Below, piece after piece: positions 52,573 to 61,850 of a stretch of 64,000 nucleotides of DNA. Every line of letters begins with the position of its first letter. The stretch's first letter is position 1. The position numbers and the translations under genes were made by a program. The notes under the pieces are model-generated. The model saw only the letters and a program-made list of their open reading frames with translations. It ran no database searches and had not been told where the DNA came from. The stretch covers positions 1,176,001 to 1,240,000 of the forward strand of contig AP018172.1 of assembly GCA_002368175.1 (NCBI GenBank). Reading direction: 5' to 3'. This DNA is from Calothrix sp. NIES-2098. Its GTDB lineage: Bacteria > Cyanobacteriota > Cyanobacteriia > Cyanobacteriales > Nostocaceae.

Positions 52573-53450
52573 AATTTCGCAAATCTTTATATAAAATTTA
52601 TATGTTATGAAGATTATTGTGCTTTGTGTTTTCTCTTTTTAACCTCATGTTGTCCTGATTATTTAAGGTATTAGTATTTATTTAAAAAAACAATCTTGGT
52701 AGAAGCATCAATTGAAAACTCCGAGATTAGCCCTATTGCTAGGTTATACTCTCAGGAGTAATAAATTTTGTCAATGCAGTAATCATAAACTAACTTCAAA
52801 ATCAATAAGGCATGATTTACTACTAAATGATTTTCCAGGATTTAGATTTTTTAATTAATAGAATATTGTCAAATTAAAATAAATAACTTTATTGATTAAA
52901 ATTTAATTTGTTAAATATCAATCAAAAACCTTACTCCTTAAGCAAATATCAGGGCATCAAACTGTAAATATGCGATCGCTTATCAGTTTTTAATATTTCG
53001 ATTGGAAGGAGCGTGCGATCGGCTTGGGTTGTCAGGCTATCCTACGTCTATTGATCCCTACGCTAACACCAACGCACTGACTCAACTTTCCGCAAAATCT
53101 CAACTTGTATAAGAAGGGCGATCGCCCTACATACTATGATTCTGCGATCGAGTACTGTGTAAATTTATTACCAGGTTCATAGTGCATTACGCACTTATGA
53201 ATATTAGGATAGTGTTGCTGGGGAAGGCTTACAAGAAGTATACAATAAATTAAGTATATTTATTTAGGTATAGAGGATAAATTATTGCCTTTATGTTTGA
53301 TATTGAAGTGAGCGTTGAGATGCTGGCTCCCCGTGCAAAAAACGAAATAAATAACGAAAACCAACCAGATAGACCATAATTACATATGATATCTGGTAAG
53401 CAAATATAGAATCAGTCTGTGAATCACGTGCTAAAAGTTAAAGAAAGTGG
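52573..53450. other. AT-rich spacer with HIP1-centred palindrome
   Basis: No gene is supported over about 880 nt. The sequence near 53010-53100 is less AT-rich and may be a decayed coding remnant, but no frame holds. It contains the palindrome at 53115-53128. Confidence 0.45.
53115..53128. repeat. 14-bp palindrome on HIP1
   Basis: AGGGCGATCGCCCT is perfectly self-complementary, with GCGATCGC at the centre. Confidence 0.8.
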
Positions 53451-53504
53451 TTGGTTAAAATCATCACTAGCCTCAATTATCTATATTCTAGAGGATTACC
53501 TAAA

Positions 53505-53750
53505 ATGAAATTCATCCACACAAAAGCTGTACAAATCCCCGTGAGTACAATAATTTGCATACTAACTGCCATTAACGATCGCGATTATCCGCGGTTTCAG
53601 GAATTGCAAACAACCTTGATTAACCAGTATGGGGTTGAAGTCTGGCAAGATGTGTTTAATTGTCGTGTCTTACCTGCACTAGATCAGGAATCTAATAGAT
53701 GGTTGCTGCAAGCTTGGTGTACTAAGGAAACAGCGAGTGTCACAATGTAG
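53505..53750 (+). CDS. Small conserved hypothetical protein
   Basis: From the ATG at 53505 the protein has 81 residues (MKFIHTKAVQIPVSTIICIL...); the open frame extends 18 codons upstream without a good start. It is amphipathic and mostly helical, with RDYPRFQELQTTLINQYGVEVWQDVFNCRVLPALDQESNRWLLQAW. I recall such short proteins as hypothetical in cyanobacteria but know no function. There is no signal peptide. It lies 28 nt upstream of moeA on the same strand and may be cotranscribed with it. Confidence 0.7.
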   Translation: MKFIHTKAVQIPVSTIICILTAINDRDYPRFQELQTTLINQYGVEVWQDVFNCRVLPALDQESNRWLLQAWCTKETASVTM

Positions 53751-53778
53751 AGAATGGCTTTTATACTAGGCGATCGCT

Positions 53779-55017
53779 ATGTTATCAGTCAGCGATACAG
53801 CAGCAGTTATTTTAAATTTAGTACAACCACTAGATAACCAGGGTGATACAGAAGTTGTAGATTTACTCACAGCAGGCGATCGCATTCTCGCTACACCTGT
53901 TACCAGCAAACTCGACTTTCCCCATTGGGATAATTCGGCAATGGATGGCTATGCAGTGCGTTATCTAGATGTGCAACACTGTAGCGCCGAACAGCCAGCA
54001 GTTTTGCAAATTGTCGAGCAAATTCCCGCCGGATATCAGCCTCAGTCTACAATTCAACAGGGTCAAGCCGCCCGAATTTTTACAGGTGCGGTAATGCCAA
54101 AGGGTGCGGATACTGTAGTCATGCAAGAGAGGACAAGGCGAGAGGATAACCACATTTATATCCTCGCTGCACCCCAACCACAAGAATTTGTCAGGCACAA
54201 AGCATCTTTTTACCAAGCTGGGACACCATTATTACCAGCAGGAATTAGATTAAATGCGGCAGAAATTTCTGTGTTAGCAGCCGCCCAGTGTCCCCAAGTT
54301 AGGGTTTACCGTCGTCCTCGTGTAGCAATTTTTTCTACAGGTGATGAATTAGTCACCCTCGATCGACCCCTAGCCCCAGGACAAATTGTTGATTCTAATG
54401 GGTATGCGCTGGCGGCTTTGGTAAGACAAAGTGGTGCAGAACCGTTAATGTTAGGGATTGTGAAGGACAATCCAATAGCCCTGGAGGAAACTATTACGCA
54501 CGCTATGGCGAATGCCGATATAGTTATCTCTTCTGGTGGGGTTTCAGTAGGGGATTATGACTATGTTGACCAAATTCTCGAAAAGCTAGAAGCGAAAATT
54601 CATATTCGTGCTGTAGCTATGCGGCCAGGAAAACCCTTGACTGTGGCTACCTTCCCCCCTCAAAACTCAACAATCTACTTTGGTTTACCAGGAAATCCGG
54701 CTGCTGTGTTGGTAACGTTTTTAAGGTTTGTGCAGCCAGCGATTAAAAAACTCTCTGGGTTGGCTGAGGGTTGGGAAATAGGGTTTGTGAAAGTGCGATC
54801 GCATCACGAATTGCGATCGGATGGCAAGCGCGAAACTTATATTTGGGGTAAAGTACAGTTAACTGATGGTGTTTATGAATTTCACAAAGCTGGGGGTAGT
54901 CATAGTTCCGGCAATTTAATTAACTTAGCTCAAACTAATGCTTTAGCTGTGATTCCTGTGGGCCAAACTTTAATTTCTCCGGGTGAAGAAGTGCAAGTTT
55001 TACAAACATTATTGTAG
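53779..55017 (+). CDS. moeA: Molybdopterin molybdotransferase MoeA
   Basis: The 412-residue protein has the MoeA/gephyrin E-domain order: WDNSAMDGYAVR, ARIFTGAVMPKGADTVVMQE, PRVAIFSTGDELV, GQIVDSNGYAL, ISSGGVSVGDYDYV, MRPGKPLTVATF and GLPGNPAAVLVTFLRF. MoeA inserts molybdate into adenylylated molybdopterin to give molybdenum cofactor, needed for example by nitrate reductase. No other mo genes are in the window. It is preceded by the small hypothetical gene at 53505. The 28-nt gap contains a HIP1 site that overlaps the region before the ATG. Confidence 0.97.
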   Translation: MLSVSDTAAVILNLVQPLDNQGDTEVVDLLTAGDRILATPVTSKLDFPHWDNSAMDGYAVRYLDVQHCSAEQPAVLQIVEQIPAGYQPQSTIQQGQAARIFTGAVMPKGADTVVMQERTRREDNHIYILAAPQPQEFVRHKASFYQAGTPLLPAGIRLNAAEISVLAAAQCPQVRVYRRPRVAIFSTGDELVTLDRPLAPGQIVDSNGYALAALVRQSGAEPLMLGIVKDNPIALEETITHAMANADIVISSGGVSVGDYDYVDQILEKLEAKIHIRAVAMRPGKPLTVATFPPQNSTIYFGLPGNPAAVLVTFLRFVQPAIKKLSGLAEGWEIGFVKVRSHHELRSDGKRETYIWGKVQLTDGVYEFHKAGGSHSSGNLINLAQTNALAVIPVGQTLISPGEEVQVLQTLL

Positions 55018-55040
55018 CGATAATGCCCCCTATTCAATAA

Positions 55041-55470
55041 CTACAACTTTTGATTTATCGGAATTTCAATCTGAAACTCCGTTCCTACTCCTGGTTCTGA
55101 TATACAACTCAGCTTGCCCTTATGTTTTTCTACTACGATCTGATAGCTAATAGATAATCCTAACCCTATAACTTGACCTATAGGTTTAGTAGTGAAAAAA
55201 GGGTCAAATATTCGCGATTGAACACTCTGAGGAATTCCCAATCCATTATCTTTAATACTGATTCTCGCTTGCGATTTTTCTCTAATTTCAGTACGAATAT
55301 TAATATTCCTAGGAGAACTTTTAACTCCTTCTAGAGAACGTTCTTTTTCTTGGTTTTCCTAAGCATCGATAGAATTAACCAGAATGTTCATAAATACTTG
55401 ATTCATCTGCCCAACATAGCATTCAGGATAATTTACCTGCTTCAAACCCATCAACATCGTAAAATTTGGA
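55041..55470 (-). pseudogene. Decayed histidine kinase C-terminus
   Basis: The last 66 codons (GIPQSVQSRIFDPFFTTKPIGQVIGLGLSISYQIV...GTEFQIEIPI) are the F and G2 boxes of a HATPase domain. The same frame continues upstream with VGQMNQVFMNILVNSIDA, interrupted by a TAG at 55359-55361, and N-box material (YPECY) before it. The phosphoacceptor region and sensor part are missing. GKGTGLGLS of active relatives has become GQVIGLGLS. It is related to the intact kinases at 34185 and 58828. The exact 5' end of the remnant is uncertain. Confidence 0.8.
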
Positions 55471-55542
55471 GCCGATATTTATATCTGTTAATTTATTCCA
55501 CAACTGTTTATTGGTTGCAAAATATTGATCCACAGTTTAACC

Positions 55543-55562
55543 TTGAGTGCGATCGCACTCAA
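55543..55562. repeat. 20-bp palindrome centred on HIP1
   Basis: TTGAGTGCGA is followed by its reverse complement, with GCGATCGC at the centre. It lies in the spacer between the decayed kinase and the hydrolase 3' end. Confidence 0.8.
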
Positions 55563-55650
55563 AGTATAGCGATTCACCAAGCCAAAGCCAAACCATCCGC
55601 ACGAGTCTCAGAGGCAGCAATTAACACTGTCACAAAATCCAATACACATC

Positions 55651-56412
55651 TCAATGTTGATCGCTCAGAAAATCGCAGATCGAGCTGTAAACCTCTACTG
55701 AGTGAGTTAAGGTTGGCATATGATCCGCACCATCAATTTTGGCAAAGCGAATATCAGGAACCTGCTTAAACAACTCAGCGATGCGGAAGAGGTCGTTACT
55801 ATCCTTTGTCCCAATGATGAACAGGGTTTGTGTCTGAAGTTCGTGTAATCGAGCGATCGCAGGTGGCTGCGGCCATATCTGCTCAGAACTCTGCCAATCA
55901 AAGTATCTCTGGGTATTGTGCTTGGTCATCTCATACATTAGCTCGCTCTGGGGACTATTCATAATCGTGCTGTATATGGGCCTTTCTAACATCAGCTTGA
56001 CCATTTTCTCCACATCCGGAGCCGCCGCCATGACTTCCGCAAACCACTGTTCCATTTCTGGTGAGAATTGATAACCTGAGAGTCCAGGAGCCACTAGCAC
56101 CAACTTAGACACTCTTTCGGGATAGGTGAGGGCGAAATCAGTAGCGATTTGTCCGCCGATGGAATGTCCCACAAGGGTAGCTTTCTCAATACCGATATGG
56201 TCAAGCAACCTGGTTAAATCTTCAACATAATTAGCTGGTTCCAAAGGTGGTGGTGACTGTCCCGCACCGCGTCCGTCGAAGGTAATTACCTGATATTTCT
56301 TGGCTAACAGTGGGGCGATCGATTGCCAATCGCGTAAATCTGCACCACCACTGTGAATTAATGCGATCGCTTCCCCAGTACCTTGAATTTCATAATGCAA
56401 ATCTATTGTCAT
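55651..56412 (-). CDS. Alpha/beta-fold hydrolase
   Basis: From the ATG at 56412 (MTIDLHYEIQGTGEAIALIHSGG) the protein has 253 residues; AGGAGG lies 7 nt upstream, which decides this start over several upstream in-frame codons. It has the alpha/beta hydrolase layout: oxyanion region HSGGADLRDW, VITFDGRGAGQS, nucleophile elbow LVGHSIGGQIA, acid in LFIIGTKDSND and catalytic His in DGADHMPTLTH. It hydrolyses an ester or similar bond of unknown substrate. A TetR-type box lies in the promoter region at 56500-56513. Confidence 0.9.
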   Translation of the reverse strand: MTIDLHYEIQGTGEAIALIHSGGADLRDWQSIAPLLAKKYQVITFDGRGAGQSPPPLEPANYVEDLTRLLDHIGIEKATLVGHSIGGQIATDFALTYPERVSKLVLVAPGLSGYQFSPEMEQWFAEVMAAAPDVEKMVKLMLERPIYSTIMNSPQSELMYEMTKHNTQRYFDWQSSEQIWPQPPAIARLHELQTQTLFIIGTKDSNDLFRIAELFKQVPDIRFAKIDGADHMPTLTHSVEVYSSICDFLSDQH

Positions 56413-56499
56413 ATCCATCCTCCTTTCAACCGCCAGTCCTTGACGGTAACGATAGATGTTTTGGTGAACGCTACCACTACTGCTAATATAGTTTATAAC

Positions 56500-56513
56500 T
56501 GACCATTCAGTCA
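56500..56513. promoter_or_regulatory. TetR-type box upstream of the hydrolase
   Basis: TGACCATTCAGTCA has the TGAC-N6-GTCA symmetry common to TetR-family operators and lies about 88 nt before the hydrolase start. No TetR gene is adjacent; a similar but weaker box precedes the TetR gene at 20908-21510. Confidence 0.45.
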
Positions 56514-56600
56514 ATAAAAAGTCATAGAAAAATAGCCCTCCTGTTTAAGGGAGGGTGAAGGGAGTATTTGATAGATCGATTAAGCTAACTGAACAACCTA

Positions 56601-57278
56601 TTACAACGACTGACTAGCGAGTGCTGACTTTTGCTCGCGGTTGATTAAAATACCTCTCAACCCGGCGGCTTTAGCACCGTTATAATCTTCTTCTACACTG
56701 TCGCCAATATGCCATGCTGCTTCTGGTGAACAGCCATGTTTTTCTAAAGCAATAGTGAAAATTTGGGGATCGGGTTTAGCCGCACGTGCTTGAGTAGAAA
56801 TGGTAATGGAGGCGAAAAAGTCTCTCAATCCCAAACTTTGCAAAACCGAGTAAATGCGGGAATCAAAATTAGAAATCACTCCTAACTCAATTCCCATCCG
56901 TCGCCAATTTACCAAAGCTGGTAATACATCAGGATAGACAAACCAAGGTTCAGCAGTGCCAAAGTGGATGTAAAGTTCGCTAAAAAAAGCCGAAAAGTCA
57001 GCAAACTGCTTGAGAACACCTGCACTTTCAAAAGTATTGAGGGCAATTATCCGCCACCAATCAAATTCGCGCTGGAGTATATCTTGTGAGTCTGCATCGA
57101 GAAATATTGGTGGTGGTGATGCTTTAAAGCTATCGATGAATGCTTTATTCAATGTATCAGCGGAAACCTCTACATCAAATTCCTGGGCTATCTGACGATA
57201 AACTTCGCCCACACTACCCTTAACCCCAATGAGTGTGCCTACAGCATCTAAAAAAATAACTTTCGGTCGTTCCATCAA
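56601..57278 (-). CDS. HAD-family hydrolase (subfamily IA)
   Basis: The 225-residue protein has HAD motifs: VIFLDAVGTLIG (motif I, nucleophile Asp; the second position that is often Asp is Val), VISNFDSR (motif II), KPDPQIF (motif III Lys) and WHIGDSVEEDYNGAKAAGLRGILI (motif IV). A helical cap lies between motifs I and II. It is probably a phosphatase for a small phosphorylated metabolite. The HDHD3-like branch often has this DxxGTL pattern, so the Val need not mean loss of activity. It lies between the ndbB-like gene and the hydrolase on one strand. Confidence 0.88.
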   Translation of the reverse strand: MMERPKVIFLDAVGTLIGVKGSVGEVYRQIAQEFDVEVSADTLNKAFIDSFKASPPPIFLDADSQDILQREFDWWRIIALNTFESAGVLKQFADFSAFFSELYIHFGTAEPWFVYPDVLPALVNWRRMGIELGVISNFDSRIYSVLQSLGLRDFFASITISTQARAAKPDPQIFTIALEKHGCSPEAAWHIGDSVEEDYNGAKAAGLRGILINREQKSALASQSL

Positions 57279-57358
57279 AATGTTATGCTTTTGAGTCCTG
57301 GATTTTAAATTGTGCTCGATCGCAGCTTCAGTGCATAGTTATATTTACGCACTATTTG

Positions 57359-58552
57359 CTACTGAGAAAGCGTTTCTATAATAGGACGGACTAGCCAATT
57401 AAAACCAACTCTGAGCTGATGGTCTAAAGTTGGCAATCGATACAGATAAGCCAGACGCCGGGCTACGTATGCTAATGAACCGTCTAATTTGATTCCTAAG
57501 CCTGTGAGAGTAGCATTATCTACACCCAATGACAATATTTCTCCGAATTTTTGATATTGGAAAGGCAGTAAGGGACGATTTGTGAGGGAAGCCCAGAGAT
57601 TCCAAGCTGTATAATCGGCTTGCTGAAAGGCAGCTTGCGCAGTAGCGGGGATTTGCTGACCTTTAGCATCAACACAGTCGGCTAAATCGCCCAAGGCAAA
57701 GATTTCTGGATGTTCTAAAACTTGCAAAGTTGGTGTAGTAGTGATTTGACCGCGCTGATTGTGTTTGAGAGGTAAGGATTTCACTACCGGACTCACCCGC
57801 GTTCCTACAGTCCAGATCGCTAAATCTACAGGAATTGTGTCTACTTGATTTTTATACTCTAGAGAAATAGTATCTTTGCCAATAGAATCTACATTGGTTT
57901 CTAAATCAATAAATACGCCCCGTGCTTCTAAAGCTTTTTTTGCGGCTTCGCGGTTAAATTCTGGCGAAGTGCGTAAAATTTGATCGGTAACTTCGATGAG
58001 GCGGAAGCGTCCTTTTTCTCCGAGTCGGTCTGCTAGCTTACAAGCTAACTCTACACCGCTGTAACCAGCCCCAACAATTGCTACGCGAATTTTATCTGCA
58101 TCGGATTCTTCCAAAACCCGCAAGCGTTCTTCTAGCCGATAAGCATCAGCAATTGTGCGGAATGGGTAGGCGTAGGAGGTCGCACCGGGAACCAAATCTA
58201 GAGGAGTTTCTCCGCCCAAGGCTAGTACTAAGCGGTCGTAGGAGAGTTCCGGCCCGTTTTGTAAATGTACTCGTTGCTGGTCGATATCAATGCCTGCAAC
58301 AACAGCTTGGTAAAAACGTACACCAGTGCCTTGTAAAAGTTCTGCGAAAGGTGGGGCAATTTCCCAAGTTTGCAGTTCGCCAGTGAGTAATTCGTACAGT
58401 AGAGGAGAAAATAGGAAGCGATCGCTTTGATCGATCAGGACAATTTCCGGTTTTTGCGTAGATTCCCAAGGTAACTGGCTCAAGCGCAAAGCAGTATAGA
58501 GGCCACCAAAGCCTCCACCAAGGATTACAATTCTATGAGTTGGTTGAGTCAT
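57359..58552 (-). CDS. ndbB: Type II NAD(P)H dehydrogenase, NdbB-like
   Basis: The 397-residue flavoprotein has two Rossmann motifs, HRIVILGGGFGGLYTALRLSQL (FAD) at the N-terminus and IRVAIVGAGYSGVELACKLADRL (NAD(P)H) near 160, plus LALGGETPL, WTVGTRVSP and FALGDLADC. Length and sequence resemble NdbB of Synechocystis, which has been linked to demethylphylloquinone reduction in vitamin K1 synthesis; assignment to NdbB instead of NdbA or NdbC is from memory. The C-terminal part (YVARRLAYLYRLPTLDHQLRVGFNWLVRPI) is amphipathic and may bind membranes. It is the first of three genes on this strand. Confidence 0.85.
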   Translation of the reverse strand: MTQPTHRIVILGGGFGGLYTALRLSQLPWESTQKPEIVLIDQSDRFLFSPLLYELLTGELQTWEIAPPFAELLQGTGVRFYQAVVAGIDIDQQRVHLQNGPELSYDRLVLALGGETPLDLVPGATSYAYPFRTIADAYRLEERLRVLEESDADKIRVAIVGAGYSGVELACKLADRLGEKGRFRLIEVTDQILRTSPEFNREAAKKALEARGVFIDLETNVDSIGKDTISLEYKNQVDTIPVDLAIWTVGTRVSPVVKSLPLKHNQRGQITTTPTLQVLEHPEIFALGDLADCVDAKGQQIPATAQAAFQQADYTAWNLWASLTNRPLLPFQYQKFGEILSLGVDNATLTGLGIKLDGSLAYVARRLAYLYRLPTLDHQLRVGFNWLVRPIIETLSQ

Positions 58553-58827
58553 CTTTTGTGAGGGAACGTCAATCCCAGCTAGGCAACTAACTTTCAGTGT
58601 AATGATTAATTTATATCTCTGGCCATGATTCCCAAATCTAGAGTGAATAATTACCTAAAAGCTTAGTTTGCGATCGCATTTAGTTCCCAGATATTTAGCC
58701 ATGAGGTTTTACGAGTACATTTGTTACTCTATGTACTTTGGATGGGAACAATACAGGTGAGCCTATTAAGGCAATATTTCCTGCTGAGTTTAACAACAAT
58801 CTTGTGGACTGGTAGTGCCAAACTTAG

Positions 58828-60513
58828 ATGACCCGAATCAATTTCAGAAAGCTAGTTACCCAAACAGAATTCCTGACCATCCTCAACCACCTAGAAAAGG
58901 AGATGGGCACTACTATCTGCATTGAAGATATCGATGGCAAACCACTAATCGGTATTAATCATGATGTCAACTCTGATAAATATCCAGTGAAGCTGTCAGA
59001 AGAAATTATCGGTTGGGTAATTGGAGAGCAAAAAATTGCTGCTATTGCGGCTTTAGTTTCTTACCTAGCACAACAGCAACAAGAAAAGAAAGAAGTAGTT
59101 AGAGAATTGCTAGATAAGTATGAAGAAATCGATCTATTTCAAGACCTTTCTACACAAATTACAGCCAGTTTAGATGTTCAAGAAATTGCCAGATTGGTCA
59201 TTAAAGAAGCTAGAAATTCAATTAACTCTACCAGTGGTGCAATTTTATTGTTAGATGGCAAAACTGGTTGGCTGAAAATTATTTGGGAAGATGGTCAGAT
59301 TGGCACGCTAGCAGAACCTCTGAAGTTAGGTCAAGGCATAGTTGGTAAAATTCTGGAGTCAGGTAACGGTGAGATAGTTAATGATACATCTGCCGATCCA
59401 AGATTTATGGAGTTTCAGACGCAAATTAATTCTCTGATTTGCGTACCTCTAAAGTCTAAAAACCAGCTGATAGGGGCAATTGTTATATGCAGCGAGACTC
59501 CAACTACATACTCTACTAAAGACTGGAAACTGCTGAGTATTTTGGCATTGCAAACCGCAGGCGCGATCGAAAAAGCTCTACTTTATGAGCAAAGTTGCAC
59601 GGCTGCACAAGTCGCCCAAGAACAAGCACAGCAACTCCAGCGCACCCTTTTTGAACTCCAGCAAACACAAACTAAGTTGATTCAAAGCGAAAAAATGTCT
59701 TCATTGGGTAATTTAGTTGCAGAAGTTGCCCACGACATGAACAATCCAATTAACTATGTGAGTGGGAACCTCAGCCATATTCAACAATATACGCAAGAAC
59801 TTCTCAATTTGTTGCAACTTTATCAACAACACTATTCGCAGCCTGTTGCAGAAATTCAAAACTTCCTCGATCGTACCGATTTAGAGTTTTTGATTGAAGA
59901 CTTGACTAAAACCCTGTCATCCATGATTTTAGGTGTTGGGCGAATGCGTCAACTGGCTTTGTCTTTAAGAAACTTCTCCCGCTTAGATCAAGTAGAGATG
60001 AAGCCAGTTGATATTCATGAAGGAATTGATAGCACATTGCTGATTCTGCAAAGCCGACTCAAGCCGAAAGAAAGAAATTTAGGTATTCAGGTAATCAAAG
60101 AGTACGGTGATATTCCCTTGGTTGAAGGTTATGCGAATCAGCTAAACCAAGTATTTATGAACTTGATTGCGAATGCCATCGATGCTTTAGAGGAGTCTAC
60201 GATCAGTTGCCAATGGCCCATGATCTCACAAAAAAGTAGTGATAAATTGCAAATTCGCATTTCTACCGAGATAATTGATTCCAATTGGCTGAAAATTCAA
60301 ATTTCTGACAATGGCCCGGGTATCCCAGACAGTTTGCAACAGCGATTATTTGAGCCATTTTTCACCACTAAGCCTACTGGAAAAGGTACGGGATTAGGGC
60401 TATCAATCAGCTCTCAAATTGTTGAGAAGCATGGGGGATTGCTGCGTTGTTTATCTCAGCCTGGAGAGGGAACTATTTTCTCTATTGAAATTCCGGTTGT
60501 ACAAAAAATATAA
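58828..60513 (+). CDS. GAF-domain sensor histidine kinase
   Basis: The 561-residue protein has no membrane helix. An N-terminal region of about 90 residues (TEFLTILNHLEKEMGTTICIEDIDGKPLIG) precedes a GAF domain at about 105-250 (ITASLDVQEIARLVIKEARNSINSTSGAILLLDG), then a coiled coil and the kinase core. The phosphoacceptor is in LVAEVAHDMNNPINYVSGNL, which has Asp-Met in place of the usual Glu-Ile. The ATPase boxes are ANAIDALEE, DNGPGIPD, FFTTKPTGKGTGLGLS. The response regulator at 60817 follows on the same strand and is the likely partner. The GAF domain should sense a small molecule or bilin. Confidence 0.93.
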   Translation: MTRINFRKLVTQTEFLTILNHLEKEMGTTICIEDIDGKPLIGINHDVNSDKYPVKLSEEIIGWVIGEQKIAAIAALVSYLAQQQQEKKEVVRELLDKYEEIDLFQDLSTQITASLDVQEIARLVIKEARNSINSTSGAILLLDGKTGWLKIIWEDGQIGTLAEPLKLGQGIVGKILESGNGEIVNDTSADPRFMEFQTQINSLICVPLKSKNQLIGAIVICSETPTTYSTKDWKLLSILALQTAGAIEKALLYEQSCTAAQVAQEQAQQLQRTLFELQQTQTKLIQSEKMSSLGNLVAEVAHDMNNPINYVSGNLSHIQQYTQELLNLLQLYQQHYSQPVAEIQNFLDRTDLEFLIEDLTKTLSSMILGVGRMRQLALSLRNFSRLDQVEMKPVDIHEGIDSTLLILQSRLKPKERNLGIQVIKEYGDIPLVEGYANQLNQVFMNLIANAIDALEESTISCQWPMISQKSSDKLQIRISTEIIDSNWLKIQISDNGPGIPDSLQQRLFEPFFTTKPTGKGTGLGLSISSQIVEKHGGLLRCLSQPGEGTIFSIEIPVVQKI

Positions 60514-60816
60514 AGAATATGTAGTTAGAAAATACCAGAGATAATTCTCTAGCCAGTATCATCCGATAAATGTTGTAGTAGTCAATAAAAACTCTTCAAC
60601 CTTAAAAATACTGACAGACATATCACCGACACAGGTATACAATATTATTGCAACATCTAAAAATCAATATTTATCCAACAAGCCAACAAATAATCTCGAT
60701 TTTATGAGGAAATAATGCCGATTGTCTTGAAACACAAATAGCTATTGCTTAAGAAATATAGAAAAATCTATCATCTAGAGATTTTTATTATAAATACATA
60801 CATAGGATAATTTGAA
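60514..60816. other. AT-rich spacer between kinase and response regulator
   Basis: I see no gene and no strong structure here. Confidence 0.5.
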
Positions 60817-61209
60817 ATGAATAGAAAAGTATTAATTGTTGATGATGAAACTAGCGTGCGTCTTTTACTCGAAGAGGCTCTTGAAAGTTTAGAAGCAGAC
60901 GAAGTAGAAATTTTAATAGCTAAAAATGGTGAAGATGCATTAAAAATTATTCAGACAGAAAAACCCAAGCTTGTTTTTTTGGATGTCATCATGCCAAAAA
61001 TGACTGGCATAGAAGTTTGCAATATGGTTAAAAATAAATTAGAAATGTCAGATGTTTACATTATTATGCTCACGGCTAATGGGCAAGAAGTTGATAAACA
61101 ACAAGGGTCTGAAGCAGGCGCAAATTTATATATGACTAAGCCTTTCCGTGCCAAAAATGTTCTAGACATTTCTCGCGAGGTACTTGGTTTGTCGGCTGTT
61201 TGTGAATAG
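60817..61209 (+). CDS. Single-domain response regulator (CheY-like)
   Basis: The 130-residue protein is a receiver domain only: KVLIVDDETSVRLLLEEAL (acidic pocket), KPKLVFLDVIMPKMTG (phosphorylated Asp), IIMLTANGQEVDKQQG (Thr) and MTKPFRAKNVL (Lys). Having no output domain, it probably passes phosphate on or binds a partner. The GAF histidine kinase gene lies 303 nt upstream on the same strand, so the two may form a pair. A long hairpin, 61432-61470, ends the region. Confidence 0.93.
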   Translation: MNRKVLIVDDETSVRLLLEEALESLEADEVEILIAKNGEDALKIIQTEKPKLVFLDVIMPKMTGIEVCNMVKNKLEMSDVYIIMLTANGQEVDKQQGSEAGANLYMTKPFRAKNVLDISREVLGLSAVCE

Positions 61210-61431
61210 CCTATAGCGCTTATATGTTTAATTTGTATAATCCTTAGCTTAGAAAGGCTTAAGAATGCATTTTGAATAATTATTAGGTTTTAAATTTCTT
61301 ATTTATCAATTTGAAGAAGAATTCAGAATCAATTAGTGTGGTAAAGTAGCGCACTTTTTATTCATTAATTTGCTGTACATCCAGAATTTCTCTTTTCCTA
61401 AATTAACAAAGGCAACATCAATGACAATTAA

Positions 61432-61470
61432 AGTTTAAGACGGTCTGCCGATTTAAAACCGCCTTAAACT
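61432..61470. terminator. Bidirectional terminator hairpin
   Basis: AGTTTAAGACGGT at 61432-61444 pairs over 13 positions (one mismatch) with ACCGCCTTAAACT at 61458-61470, between the convergent response regulator and chaB genes. TAAAAAC follows on the plus strand. Confidence 0.65.
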
Positions 61471-61490
61471 TAAAAACTAACTAAAGGCAA

Positions 61491-61736
61491 TTAGTTACCA
61501 CCGGTGGTGATAGCTTTATTGTGGATTGGGGGATCTTCAGGTTTTCTATGCCATTGACCCCCATTACCTGGTTCATATTCATTCTTCACGCTATTCCAAG
61601 CGATATCACGCGCCGCTTCTTCACCCATACCGTTGTCTTGGGCTGCATTGAAAGCTGCAAAGAAAATTTGTTGGGCGTGTTCAGGAAGTTGATTTTGAAT
61701 GTCTTGAGGCAATTCACTGATTTGGTTATAAGGCAT
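61491..61736 (-). CDS. ChaB-family protein
   Basis: The ATG at 61736 gives MPYNQISELPQDIQNQLPEHAQQIFFAAFNAAQDNG, which aligns with the start of E. coli ChaB (MPYKTKSDLPE...). The frame extends 37 codons upstream, but that part does not look like the family. The 81-residue protein includes EEAARDIAWNSVKNEYEPGNGGQWHRK, the ChaB core. ChaB was named as a cation transport regulator, but its real role is unsettled. No chaA gene is nearby. A DUF1345 membrane protein gene lies 114 nt upstream on the same strand. Confidence 0.88.
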   Translation of the reverse strand: MPYNQISELPQDIQNQLPEHAQQIFFAAFNAAQDNGMGEEAARDIAWNSVKNEYEPGNGGQWHRKPEDPPIHNKAITTGGN

Positions 61737-61850
61737 AAACCTACTCCGATGTCTCAACTTAGTTAGGTTTATGCTAAAAAATGAAAAAATAGATTTCCTC
61801 TGCAAGTAGAGATATACAAACACCATACTTTTGGCTGAGTAAAACAATTT

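Noticed and set aside
55350..55769. Plus-strand open frame of 139 codons
   Set aside because: It crosses the decayed kinase, a spacer palindrome and the antisense of the hydrolase 3' end. Composition is not protein-like and there is no ribosome site.
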